A stretch of DNA of 64,000 nucleotides from Hymenobacter sp. GOD-10R. Lineage in GTDB: Bacteria; Bacteroidota; Bacteroidia; Cytophagales; Hymenobacteraceae. Positions 25,793 to 32,871 of this stretch are shown here, piece after piece. Each line of letters starts with the position of its first letter. Position 1 is the first letter of the stretch. The notes beneath the pieces are model-generated. The model did not search any database. It was not told the origin of the DNA and saw nothing but the letters and a program-made list of their open reading frames with translations. Made by a program: the position numbers and the translations under genes. The stretch is taken from assembly GCF_035609205.1 (NCBI RefSeq), contig NZ_CP141184.1, forward strand, positions 3,376,501-3,440,500. Direction: 5' to 3'.

Positions 25793-25860
25793 TTGACAAT
25801 TGCCAACGTGTTTTCTTGATAATTGTCAAGGAAGGAGGCGCAAGGATTAGGGAACCTTTG
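25793..25860 (+). promoter_or_regulatory. Tandem FNR-like boxes plus -7 element of the SDR/quinone oxidoreductase unit
   Basis: Box 1, TTGACAATTGCCAA, is centred at 25799.5 with one mismatch. Box 2, CTTGATAATTGTCAAGG, is perfect and centred at 25822.5. AACCTTTG (25853-25860) is centred 34 bp after box 2. The boxes are 23 bp apart, as in the kinase promoter at 16141. The SDR gene starts 92 bp after the -7 element. Confidence 0.78.
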
Positions 25861-25952
25861 TCATGTCGAGAGAGCCCGGATAAGCTGGGCCGACACTACT
25901 TGCAACCCGCAGCAAGTCAGCCGAAACACTCATTGAATAACCTCTCCTTTTT

Positions 25953-26699
25953 ATGAATCGCTTGACCGATAAAATCGCATTTGTAACGGGTGGCAGCCGC
26001 GGCATTGGGGCCGGTATTGTGCGCCGCTTGGCCGCAGAAGGCGCCGATGTGGCCTTCACCTACACCCACTCTGCCTCCCAAGCCGAAGCCATCGTGGCCG
26101 AGCTAGCCAGCACGGGCCGCCGGGCGCTAGCTATTCGGGCCGACAGTGGCGATACAGCCGCCATTCGGGCCGCTATTGACGAAACGGTCGTACTGTTCGG
26201 ACGCATTGATGTGCTGGTGAATAATGCGGGCTTGTTCATCACGGGTACCGTTGATGATGCCGCCGCCGACTTAGCCGCCTTCGACCGGCAACTGGCCGTG
26301 AACGTGACGGGGGTAGCAGCCACCGTGCGGGCCGCCGTACCCTTCATTGGGGAGGGTGGGCGCATTATCTCTATCGGGTCTACCGGCGGTAGTCGGGCTC
26401 CCTATCCCGGCATTGCCGACTACGTGGCTACCAAAGCAGCCGTGGCAGCCTACACCCGTGGCTGGGCCCGCGACCTAGGTCCCAAAGGCATCACCGTGAA
26501 CGTGATACAGCCTGGCAACATCGATACGGAAATGAACCCCGCCACGAGCGACTTCGCCCCTGCGCAAGCCGCCGGCACGGCGCTCGGGCGCTACGGGCGG
26601 GTCGAGGAAATTGCCGCCACGGTGGCCTTCCTGGCTAGCGCCGAAGCTTCCTACATCACCGGCGCCACCATCAATGTGGATGGCGGGCAAAGCGCCTAG
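25953..26699 (+). CDS. Short-chain dehydrogenase/reductase (3-oxoacyl-ACP reductase-like)
   Basis: 248 residues, the usual length of classical SDRs. The cofactor motif is TGGSRGIGAGIVRRLA, followed by VNNAGLFITG, the catalytic Ser in ISIGSTGGSRAPYPG, and YxxxK in DYVATKAAVAAY; the C-terminus ASYITGATINVDGG is typical. It resembles FabG-like enzymes, but nothing shows a role in fatty acid synthesis. The tandem FNR-like boxes upstream place it in the redox regulon. The broken quinone oxidoreductase gene begins 44 bp downstream. Confidence 0.93.
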   Translation: MNRLTDKIAFVTGGSRGIGAGIVRRLAAEGADVAFTYTHSASQAEAIVAELASTGRRALAIRADSGDTAAIRAAIDETVVLFGRIDVLVNNAGLFITGTVDDAAADLAAFDRQLAVNVTGVAATVRAAVPFIGEGGRIISIGSTGGSRAPYPGIADYVATKAAVAAYTRGWARDLGPKGITVNVIQPGNIDTEMNPATSDFAPAQAAGTALGRYGRVEEIAATVAFLASAEASYITGATINVDGGQSA

Positions 26700-26743
26700 C
26701 TGGCGCACCCGTCACGTATTCACCTTCTTTCGCTAGTATCTCT

Positions 26744-27733
26744 ATGGAGCCACTTTCAGCAGCGGCGCCCACCGGCGTCGTGTCTATGCAAGCGCCCGGA
26801 CCACCTTCCGTCTTGGTGTATGGCCAGGAAAACATCGGGGCACCCGGGCTGGGGCAAGTGCGCGTGCGCCAAGCAGCCATTGGCGTCAACTTCGTTGATA
26901 CCTACTTCCGCAACGGCAGCTTCGCGGTTACTTCGTTTCCGTTCGTGCCCGGCGTCGAGGCAGCCGGTACCATCGAGGCCGTCGGCCCGGGCGTAACTGG
27001 TTTTAGGGTCGGCGACCGGGTAGCGTATCACTTTGTGGTGGGAGCGTACGCGGAAGTTCGCCTAATGCCCACCAACGGCCTAGTGCACCTACCCGATGGC
27101 ATCACCTTAGCCCAGGCGGCGGCCGTAACCACCAAGGGGCTGATGGCGTGGGCCTTGCTCCGGCGCATTTATCCGGTCCAGGCGGGCAGCGTAGTACTGG
27201 TGCACGCCGCTGCCGGCGGCGTGGGCTCGCTCACGGCACGCTGGGCCCGGGCGCTAGGGGCCACCGTTATCGGCACGGTCGGCACGGCCGCGAAGCTGGC
27301 CGTCGTACAGCCCTATCTCGACTACGCCATTGCTACCGACCAAGAAGACTTTGCGGCGCATGTGCTGGAAATTACCGCTGGGCAAGGCGTTGATGTTGTG
27401 TACGATGGCGTAGGGCAAGCGACGTTTGCCGCCTCCGTACCCGTGGTAAAACCCGGCGGTACGCTCGTGCTCTACGGCTCGTCGGGGCGGCCCCAACCGG
27501 TGGCGCCAACCGTGCTCGCCCAGCGGCAGCTGACTGTAGTATCGCCGGTTCTGGGCACTTACCTGCCCACCCAAGCTACGCTAGCACAAGCCGCCACCGA
27601 GGTGTATGTCGCCCTCCAACAAGGCTAGTTTGGGGAGCTAACGACCCAGACCTACCCTCTAGCCGAATCCGCCCAGGCCCACGCAGATTTGGAAGCCCGG
27701 CGCACTACCGGCTCGGTGCTCTTGCTACCTTAA
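26744..27733 (+). pseudogene. Quinone oxidoreductase (zeta-crystallin-like MDR family) interrupted by an in-frame TAG
   Basis: The open frame ends at a TAG at 27626-27628 after 294 residues, but the same frame then continues for 34 sense codons to a TAA at 27731-27733. The continuation reads FGELTTQTYPLAESAQAHAD and ends TTGSVLLLP, which is the expected C-terminus of quinone oxidoreductases. Upstream, the family features are intact: FVDTYFRNGSF, the cofactor site HAAAGGVGSLTARWARALG, and GGTLVLYGSSGRPQP. The protein would lose its last strand and helix. This is a recent nonsense mutation or a sequencing error; the rest of the gene shows no decay. Confidence 0.85.
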
Positions 27734-27805
27734 GTACCCACAGCATTCCTAATTAGGAATAGGTCTGAGAGCTATCTAGGTAGACCACAGTTCGACAACT
27801 AGGCG

Positions 27806-27871
27806 CGTGGGCTAGGATGGTACCAAGCGAGAAAGTCATTTCTTTTGCGCTTGGTACCATCCTAGCCCACG
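27806..27871. repeat. Perfect 24-bp inverted repeat ending 3 bp before a Crp/Fnr start codon
   Basis: Arms 27806-27829 and 27848-27871 are exact reverse complements (core GGGCTAGGATGGTACCAAGC) around an 18-nt loop that itself can pair AGAAA with TTTCT. It lies 72 bp after the quinone oxidoreductase end and directly before the ATG at 27875. It could terminate upstream transcription or occlude translation initiation if transcribed through. Confidence 0.88.
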
Positions 27872-27874
27872 TCC

Positions 27875-28444
27875 ATGTTTGCGGTGTTTGAGCAGTATTT
27901 ACAGGGTAAAACGTTCTTTACCCCAGCCGAAATCGAGCAGATAAAAGCGGCGAGTGTCGTGCGCCCGCTGCGCAAGCGGCAGTATCTGCTCCAGGCCGGC
28001 GACGTGTGGCAGTCCAATGCTTTCGTGGCTAGCGGCTGCTTGCGCACCTACTCCGTCGATGCCAAAGGCTTGGAACACATCATTGGGTTTGCCGTGGAAA
28101 ATTGGTGGGCCACCGACCAGGAAAGCCTGCTTTCCGGCCGGCCCTCGCGCTACAACATCGAGGCCATCGAGGATTCCACGGTAATAGTGCTTAAAAACGA
28201 CGACTTTGAGAGACTACGCCGCGAAGTGCCAGCCTTCGATAAGGTGATTAACGCCTTGGTGCAGCGCAGCTTTATGGCCGCGCAAAGTCGGGTGCACTCG
28301 GCTATCAGCTATTCGGCCGAGGAGAAGTACCGCGAGTTTCTGCAAAAGTACCCGGGCCTGGCCCAGCGCATTCCGCAGCATATGGTTGCCTCCTACTTGG
28401 GGCTCACGGCCGAGACGCTCAGCCGTATTCGCCGCCAGCTGTAG
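27875..28444 (+). CDS. Crp/Fnr family transcriptional regulator (paralogue 4)
   Basis: 189 residues, the closest in the window to paralogue 1: LRKRQYLLQAGDVWQSNAFV, GCLRTYSVDAKGLEHIIGF, ENWWATDQESLLSGRPSRY. The helix-turn-helix ends ASYLGLTAETLSRIRRQL with the FNR-like residues E180, S183, R184. The protein stops right after the recognition helix, as is usual for these short Bacteroidota regulators. It is enclosed by two long perfect palindromes, one touching its start and one 25 bp after its stop, so it is probably a separate transcription unit. Ligand unknown. Confidence 0.93.
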   Translation: MFAVFEQYLQGKTFFTPAEIEQIKAASVVRPLRKRQYLLQAGDVWQSNAFVASGCLRTYSVDAKGLEHIIGFAVENWWATDQESLLSGRPSRYNIEAIEDSTVIVLKNDDFERLRREVPAFDKVINALVQRSFMAAQSRVHSAISYSAEEKYREFLQKYPGLAQRIPQHMVASYLGLTAETLSRIRRQL

Positions 28445-28469
28445 GCAATACCATTTATCTCAACAAGGG

Positions 28470-28515
28470 CAATGGTCCAGCAAGGCGCAATTAATTGCGC
28501 CTTGCTGGACCATTG
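28470..28515. terminator. Perfect 46-bp palindrome, probable terminator
   Basis: The sequence from 28470 to 28515 is a perfect palindrome with no loop (half-site CAATGGTCCAGCAAGGCGCA plus ATT). It begins 25 bp after the stop of the Crp/Fnr gene, the usual place for a terminator, although no T-run follows. As DNA it could extrude a cruciform. Confidence 0.75.
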
Positions 28516-28802
28516 GTAGTTACTAGCTTATCCTCAGCGCAGTAGTCATGATACTGGACTGCTAATGAGCTCGGTGGTACACAGATTTTCCTGTACAACA
28601 GCACGGCCACGGCTATCCGAAACGTGCCTGTGAGAGGCTACTCAGCGCTTCGCTGTAGCGCTTAATCCTGGCGTCCACTTCCTCGCGCTTTGGGGTACCA
28701 GCTTTTACAAACGACTCGCGTGTGGTCCCTGCCTACCTCTACCCCGATGCGCAACCTGACTCGCTAGCTAAACTAGGCGCGCGGGTTCTGCTAACCACTT
28801 TC

Positions 28803-28847
28803 TTGATAAATGTCAACAAAACCAGCCTTGGCCGGCGAGCACCTTTG
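28803..28847 (+). promoter_or_regulatory. FNR-like box plus -7 element upstream of the zinc-finger/kinase/flavoprotein operon
   Basis: CTTGATAAATGTCAA (box core 28803-28816, centre 28809.5) is followed by CACCTTTG at 28840-28847, centred 34 bp downstream, as at four other promoters. The predicted transcript would begin near 28851 and run through a GAPDH remnant into the zinc-finger gene at 29087. The 290 bp before the box hold no recognised gene. Confidence 0.75.
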
Positions 28848-28918
28848 CGGCTAGTTGACATTGAACCAAGTTGTTGCCTGATTTTGCTACTCTCTCACTA
28901 AGGTCTTTCTGAGCATGC

Positions 28919-29044
28919 ATTATCGACTTGCCGCTCACGGCCAAGCAGGGCCAGTTGCTATCGGTGGCCTAGTGGTACAACAATGAGTGGGGGTCCTCGA
29001 ACCGCCTAGCCGAAGTAGCTGCTTATTTGGTCGAGCGCACTTAA
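28919..29044 (+). pseudogene. Remnant of a glyceraldehyde-3-phosphate dehydrogenase gene (C-terminus)
   Basis: The frame reads IIDLPLTAKQGQLLSVA, an in-frame TAG, then WYNNEWGSSNRLAEVAAYLV and ERT before a TAA at 29042-29044. This matches the C-terminal end of GAPDH, where the hallmark is SWYDNEWGYSNR followed by a helix. Only the last 41 residues remain and the catalytic domain is absent. It lies between the FNR-like promoter and the zinc-finger gene, which suggests that most of a GAPDH gene was deleted between its promoter and its 3' end. Confidence 0.8.
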
Positions 29045-29086
29045 GCAGCTTACCACCTTTCACTTACCTGTTTTTTTGCTTTCCTT

Positions 29087-29359
29087 ATGGCTTCTCTCTG
29101 CTCCCACCTCTCGGCGCTCGACCCGGCGCATCTGAAAACGGCCCCGCAGCACGTCTGCCCCGAGTGCGTGGCCCTAGGCGACACCTGGGTGCACCTGCGC
29201 ACGTGTCAGGAGTGCGGCCACGTCGGCTGCTGCGACCAGTCTAAGAACACACACGCGACCAAACACTTCCACGCCACGCAGCACCCGGTGGTATCGTCGG
29301 CCGAGCGCGGCGAGCGTTGGGTGTATTGCTACCCCGACCAAGAATTTGCGGAGTACTAA
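29087..29359 (+). CDS. UBP-type zinc finger domain protein
   Basis: 90 residues made of one ZnF-UBP domain. Zinc-ligand pattern: CSHL near the start, CPEC at about 23-26, CQEC at 39-42, then CCDQSKNTHATKHFHATQHP with further Cys/His ligands, and WVYCYPDQEF. In eukaryotes this domain binds the free C-terminal Gly-Gly of ubiquitin; this bacterium is not expected to have ubiquitin, so its ligand is unknown. It is 84 bp upstream of a histidine kinase gene and, with the following flavoprotein, forms a three-gene unit on one strand. Confidence 0.93.
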   Translation: MASLCSHLSALDPAHLKTAPQHVCPECVALGDTWVHLRTCQECGHVGCCDQSKNTHATKHFHATQHPVVSSAERGERWVYCYPDQEFAEY

Positions 29360-29443
29360 TCGCCGGGCGCCGGCCTAGGGTGCTAGGGGTGCCACAAGTA
29401 CTTGGCTACGTCCTGCTACTCAACTGCTTTCATCTCTATCCTC

Positions 29444-30751
29444 ATGGCCGAATCCCTGCCCATCGACCCGACGGCTTTACATGGTGTTACGGCCTTTCAG
29501 GGCTTGCCGCCCAGCGTACTAGCCTGGCTGCTGAAAGCCGGGGAGCTGCGCCACTATGCCGACGGAGAGCCCATAGTACTAGCGGGCGCCCCGGCCGACC
29601 GGCTGCTGGCTGTGGTGCGCGGCGGCACGCACACGCTGCTGCCCGGCGTGCCGGGTGGGCGCAGCTTCCGCCTCGAAACTGGCGATGTAGGCGGTTTGCT
29701 CCCCTATTCGCGGCTCCAGGTGTATCCGGCGCAGGGCGTAGCCGTGGGCGATACGGTGCTGTATGAGCTGGCCAGCGCGCAGTTTCCGACCCTAGAGCAG
29801 GTGAGTCCCGAGTTGGTGCAGCGTCTGGTGGGCATCATGAACGACCGCGCCCGCGACGAAGTCCGCACCCAAGAGCGCGACGATAAGCTGCGGGCCTTAG
29901 GTAAGCTATCGGCCGGCCTCTCGCACGAACTCAACAACCCGGCCGCGGCCATCAGCCGGGCGTCGGCCTCCCTTACTAAGGCACTGGATGTTATTCCGAC
30001 GCTGCTGCTCAAGCTGCTGGCCACGTGCCCGCCCACCGAGCTGGTAGCCCGCGTGATGGCCCTGGCCGTGCTGCCCACCGAGTTGCCACCGCCCCTCACC
30101 GCCCTGCAAGCCGCCGACCGCGAAGAGGAGCTAGCCGACTGGCTCGAAACTCAGGGCTGCCCCGATGGCTACGCCCTGGCGGCGGGCCTGCTCGATGCCG
30201 GCCTCGATGCCGCTGCCCTTACCCCGGTCGCAGCCCAGCTACCCGACTTGGCGCGGCTACCGGCCTTTGCCTGGCTCAGCGGCCACCTAGCGGCAGCGCG
30301 CTTGGCCCGCGACATCGGCGAGGCCAGCCGGCGCATCAGCACGCTGCACTTGTTTGCCTACGCCCTGCGCGAGAAAAACGTGCACCTCGTTCGCGACTAT
30401 GCCCCCGACTTGCCCCTGATTACCGGCCAAGTAAGCAGCCTTAACCAAGTGTGGACCAATCTGATTGACAACGCCTTAGACGCCCTGCCCCCCAACGGCG
30501 GCGAACTGACCGTGCGCGTGCGCCCGCAAGCCAACCGACTAGGCGTGAGTGTGGTAGACAATGGCAGCGGCATCACGCCCGAGGTGCTGGCGCACATGTT
30601 CGAGCCCTTTTACACCACCAAGCCCCTGGGCGAGGGCACTGGCCTAGGGCTCGACATTGCCCGGCGCATTGTGCAAGAGCACGGGGGTAGGCTGGAAGTT
30701 ACTTCGGTACCTGGGCGCACTGAGTTTACGGCTTGGCTGCCCATCACGTAA
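29444..30751 (+). CDS. Histidine kinase with N-terminal cyclic-nucleotide-binding-like domain
   Basis: 435 residues from the ATG at 29444 (MAESLPIDPTAL). Residues about 10-130 resemble a degenerate cNMP-binding fold (FQGLPPSVLAWLLKAGELRH, YADGEPIVLAGAPADRLL). The kinase core starts with GKLSAGLSHELNNPAAAISR (phospho-acceptor H161). A long helical insertion of about 140 residues separates it from the HATPase domain (WTNLIDNALDALP, DNGSGI, GEGTGLGLDIARRIV). No membrane helix or signal peptide, so cytoplasmic. The next gene, 18 bp on, begins with a receiver domain that is the obvious phosphotransfer partner. Confidence 0.93.
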   Translation: MAESLPIDPTALHGVTAFQGLPPSVLAWLLKAGELRHYADGEPIVLAGAPADRLLAVVRGGTHTLLPGVPGGRSFRLETGDVGGLLPYSRLQVYPAQGVAVGDTVLYELASAQFPTLEQVSPELVQRLVGIMNDRARDEVRTQERDDKLRALGKLSAGLSHELNNPAAAISRASASLTKALDVIPTLLLKLLATCPPTELVARVMALAVLPTELPPPLTALQAADREEELADWLETQGCPDGYALAAGLLDAGLDAAALTPVAAQLPDLARLPAFAWLSGHLAAARLARDIGEASRRISTLHLFAYALREKNVHLVRDYAPDLPLITGQVSSLNQVWTNLIDNALDALPPNGGELTVRVRPQANRLGVSVVDNGSGITPEVLAHMFEPFYTTKPLGEGTGLGLDIARRIVQEHGGRLEVTSVPGRTEFTAWLPIT

Positions 30752-30769
30752 TCTGCTCCTTTCTGAATT

Positions 30770-32425
30770 ATGAAAAAGCCCGCCATCCTCGTAGTTGACG
30801 ACGACCCCCAGGTGCTCGCGGCCATCACCCGCGACCTGCGCCAAGAGTTTCGGGGCGACTACCGCATTCTGCCCGTGGCGTCGGGTCCTGAGGCCCTGAC
30901 GACCCTCGATGAACTGCGCACTCGCTCTGAGCCGCTCGCCCTGGTGCTGGCCGACCAGCGCATGCCCGAGGTGGAAGGCGTAGAAGTCCTCGCGCATGCC
31001 CTGGCGCTTTTCCCCGATACCAAGCGCGTGCTACTGACCGCCTACGCCGATACGGCAGCGGCCATCCGGGCCATCAATTCGGCCCAGCTCGACTACTACC
31101 TACTCAAGCCCTGGGACCCGCCCGAGCAGCTGCTCTACCCCGTGCTGCACGACTTGCTGGCGAGCTGGCAAGCCAACTACCGGCCGCGGTTTGCGGGCCT
31201 ACGGCTCATCGGGTTTCAGTGGTCGCCCCTGTCGCACGAGCTCAAGGATTTTCTGAGCGGCTACTTGGTGGGCTACCAGTGGCTGGATATTGAAAAGGAT
31301 GCGGAAGCCGCTACCCTGCTGGCCACTACCGAGTTCACGGCCGACGATTTGCCCGTCGTTATCTGCCCCGATGGGCGGGTAGTAGCGCGGCCCGACAAGC
31401 TTGACCTAGCCCGGCACCTAGGGCTGCTGGTCGCGGCCCAACAGGAGCTGTACGATGTAGTCGTCATCGGGGCGGGCCCAGCGGGGCTAGCGGCCGCCGT
31501 GTACGGGGCTTCGGAGGGGCTGAAAACGCTCATCATTGAACGGCAAACACCCGGCGGGCAAGCGGGCGCATCGTCGCGCATCGAAAACTACTTAGGTTTC
31601 CCCACCGGCCTCAGCGGCGCCGAACTGGCGCACCGCGCCTGGTCGCAAGCCATTCGCCTAGGGGCCGAATTCATGGCCCCGCAGGAAGTACTAGACCTGT
31701 GCGTGCAAGATGGCTATAAGGTCTTAACCCTGAGCGACGACACCAAAATCCGCGCCCGCGCCGTGGTGCTAACCACTGGCGTCAGCTACCGCAAGCTCGA
31801 CGCGCCCGGCCTCGACCGCCTAAGCGGGGCCGGAGTGTACTACGGGGCCGCCCGCACCGAGGCTCGCAGCTGCGCGGGCCAGCCAGTGTACATCGTGGGC
31901 GGCGGCAATTCGGCCGGCCAAGCTGCTATGTACCTAGCTACCTATGCCTCCCGGGTGTTCCTCGTAATTCGGGGCGCGACGCTCGAAGCCAGCATGTCGG
32001 CCTACTTGATTACGCAAATCAGCCAGACGCCCAACATCGAGATTGTACCCCACACGCAGCTCCGTGAGGCCTGCGGAGGCCAGTCGCTGGAGGCCGTAGT
32101 TGTGCAGCGGGATGGGCAGCCCCCCGAGAAGCACCCGGCTCGAGCGTTGTTTATTTTCATCGGAGCCAAGCCCAGCACCGAATGGGTTTGCCACCTTGCC
32201 ATCTGCGATGCCAAAGGCTATCTGCTCACCGGTCGCGACCTAGTAGCCGACCCGCGCTACAAAGAGTCCTGGAAAAAAGAGCGCGAGCCCTACCTACTCG
32301 AAACCTGCGTACCCGGCCTCTTCGCCGCCGGTGACGGCCGGGCGGGCGCCATGGCCCGCGTGGCCTCGGCCGTGGGCGAAGGCAGCATGGCCATCAAGTT
32401 CGTGCACCAATACCTCGATGAGTAG
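30770..32425 (+). CDS. Fused response regulator and thioredoxin reductase-like flavoprotein
   Basis: 551 residues. Residues 1-125 are a receiver domain (VVDDDP at 8-13, phospho-acceptor D62 in LADQRMP, Lys in LLKPWD). A linker of about 100 residues follows, with a thioredoxin-like flavour (QWLDIEKDAEAATLLATTEF). From about 230 it is a two-dinucleotide-domain flavoprotein: FAD motif GAGPAG (234-239), GGQAGASSRIENYLGFP, NADPH motif GGGNSAGQAA (about 377) and GLFAAGDGRAG. The redox-active CATC of thioredoxin reductase is replaced by YYGAARTEA, so no disulfide can be exchanged at that site. It could work as a phosphorylation-controlled NADPH oxidase or diaphorase (inference). Confidence 0.93.
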   Translation: MKKPAILVVDDDPQVLAAITRDLRQEFRGDYRILPVASGPEALTTLDELRTRSEPLALVLADQRMPEVEGVEVLAHALALFPDTKRVLLTAYADTAAAIRAINSAQLDYYLLKPWDPPEQLLYPVLHDLLASWQANYRPRFAGLRLIGFQWSPLSHELKDFLSGYLVGYQWLDIEKDAEAATLLATTEFTADDLPVVICPDGRVVARPDKLDLARHLGLLVAAQQELYDVVVIGAGPAGLAAAVYGASEGLKTLIIERQTPGGQAGASSRIENYLGFPTGLSGAELAHRAWSQAIRLGAEFMAPQEVLDLCVQDGYKVLTLSDDTKIRARAVVLTTGVSYRKLDAPGLDRLSGAGVYYGAARTEARSCAGQPVYIVGGGNSAGQAAMYLATYASRVFLVIRGATLEASMSAYLITQISQTPNIEIVPHTQLREACGGQSLEAVVVQRDGQPPEKHPARALFIFIGAKPSTEWVCHLAICDAKGYLLTGRDLVADPRYKESWKKEREPYLLETCVPGLFAAGDGRAGAMARVASAVGEGSMAIKFVHQYLDE

Positions 32426-32871
32426 GTGGCCGGATACCAGCCCGAACAGGTCCAAGATGAGAAGATTCGCTTCTGTACGTAGAGTAACAGCAATGCTCTC
32501 TTCCGTGCACAATAGTGGCCTTGGTTGAAAGGATGCCCCCAACATTACCTGCCGCTGCACACTCAAGAGCCAATTTTACTGTGCTGAGCTATCGGTCAGT
32601 ACTTCTCGTAGCATTTTTAACATTGGTAAAAAGAATCGCGGAGCCTGTTGTGGACCTTTGCCCTACACGTTATTATCCGTCATGTAATGGTTGTTTCTCA
32701 TCCCAGCTGGGCTGTCCGAAGTTGCCTTTTTTCTGGGCAAGGCAAAGGCTGCCGGCGAATCGGTAATGCTAGCTTGGAGCCTAGCTTTTACTTGTTCAAT
32801 CTAAGCTTAACGCAGGTGCTATTGGGACGGTCTACGCGTTTTGAACGCGCATTGGGCCGCGGGTGTGGGGT
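32426..32871. other. Intergenic region with a possible orphan promoter, no recognised gene
   Basis: 446 bp between the flavoprotein gene and a convergent Crp/Fnr gene. The only pattern I find is TTTAACATTGGTAA (32616-32629), a half-conserved TTACC-N4-GGTAA box, and GACCTTTG (32653-32660) centred 34 bp downstream. Transcription would run into the 3' end of the Crp/Fnr gene on the opposite strand. Open frames here have no family similarity. Confidence 0.4.

Noticed and set aside
28613..28720. Minus-strand fragment reading SFVKAGTPKREEVDARIK and ending ARFG before a stop
   Set aside because: Codon pattern looks coding and may be a C-terminal remnant, but I cannot assign a family and no upstream part is found.
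29087..29359. Ubiquitin-like conjugation system suggested by the UBP finger
   Set aside because: No E1, E2, E3, JAMM protease or ubiquitin-like protein gene is nearby, so only the zinc finger itself is claimed.
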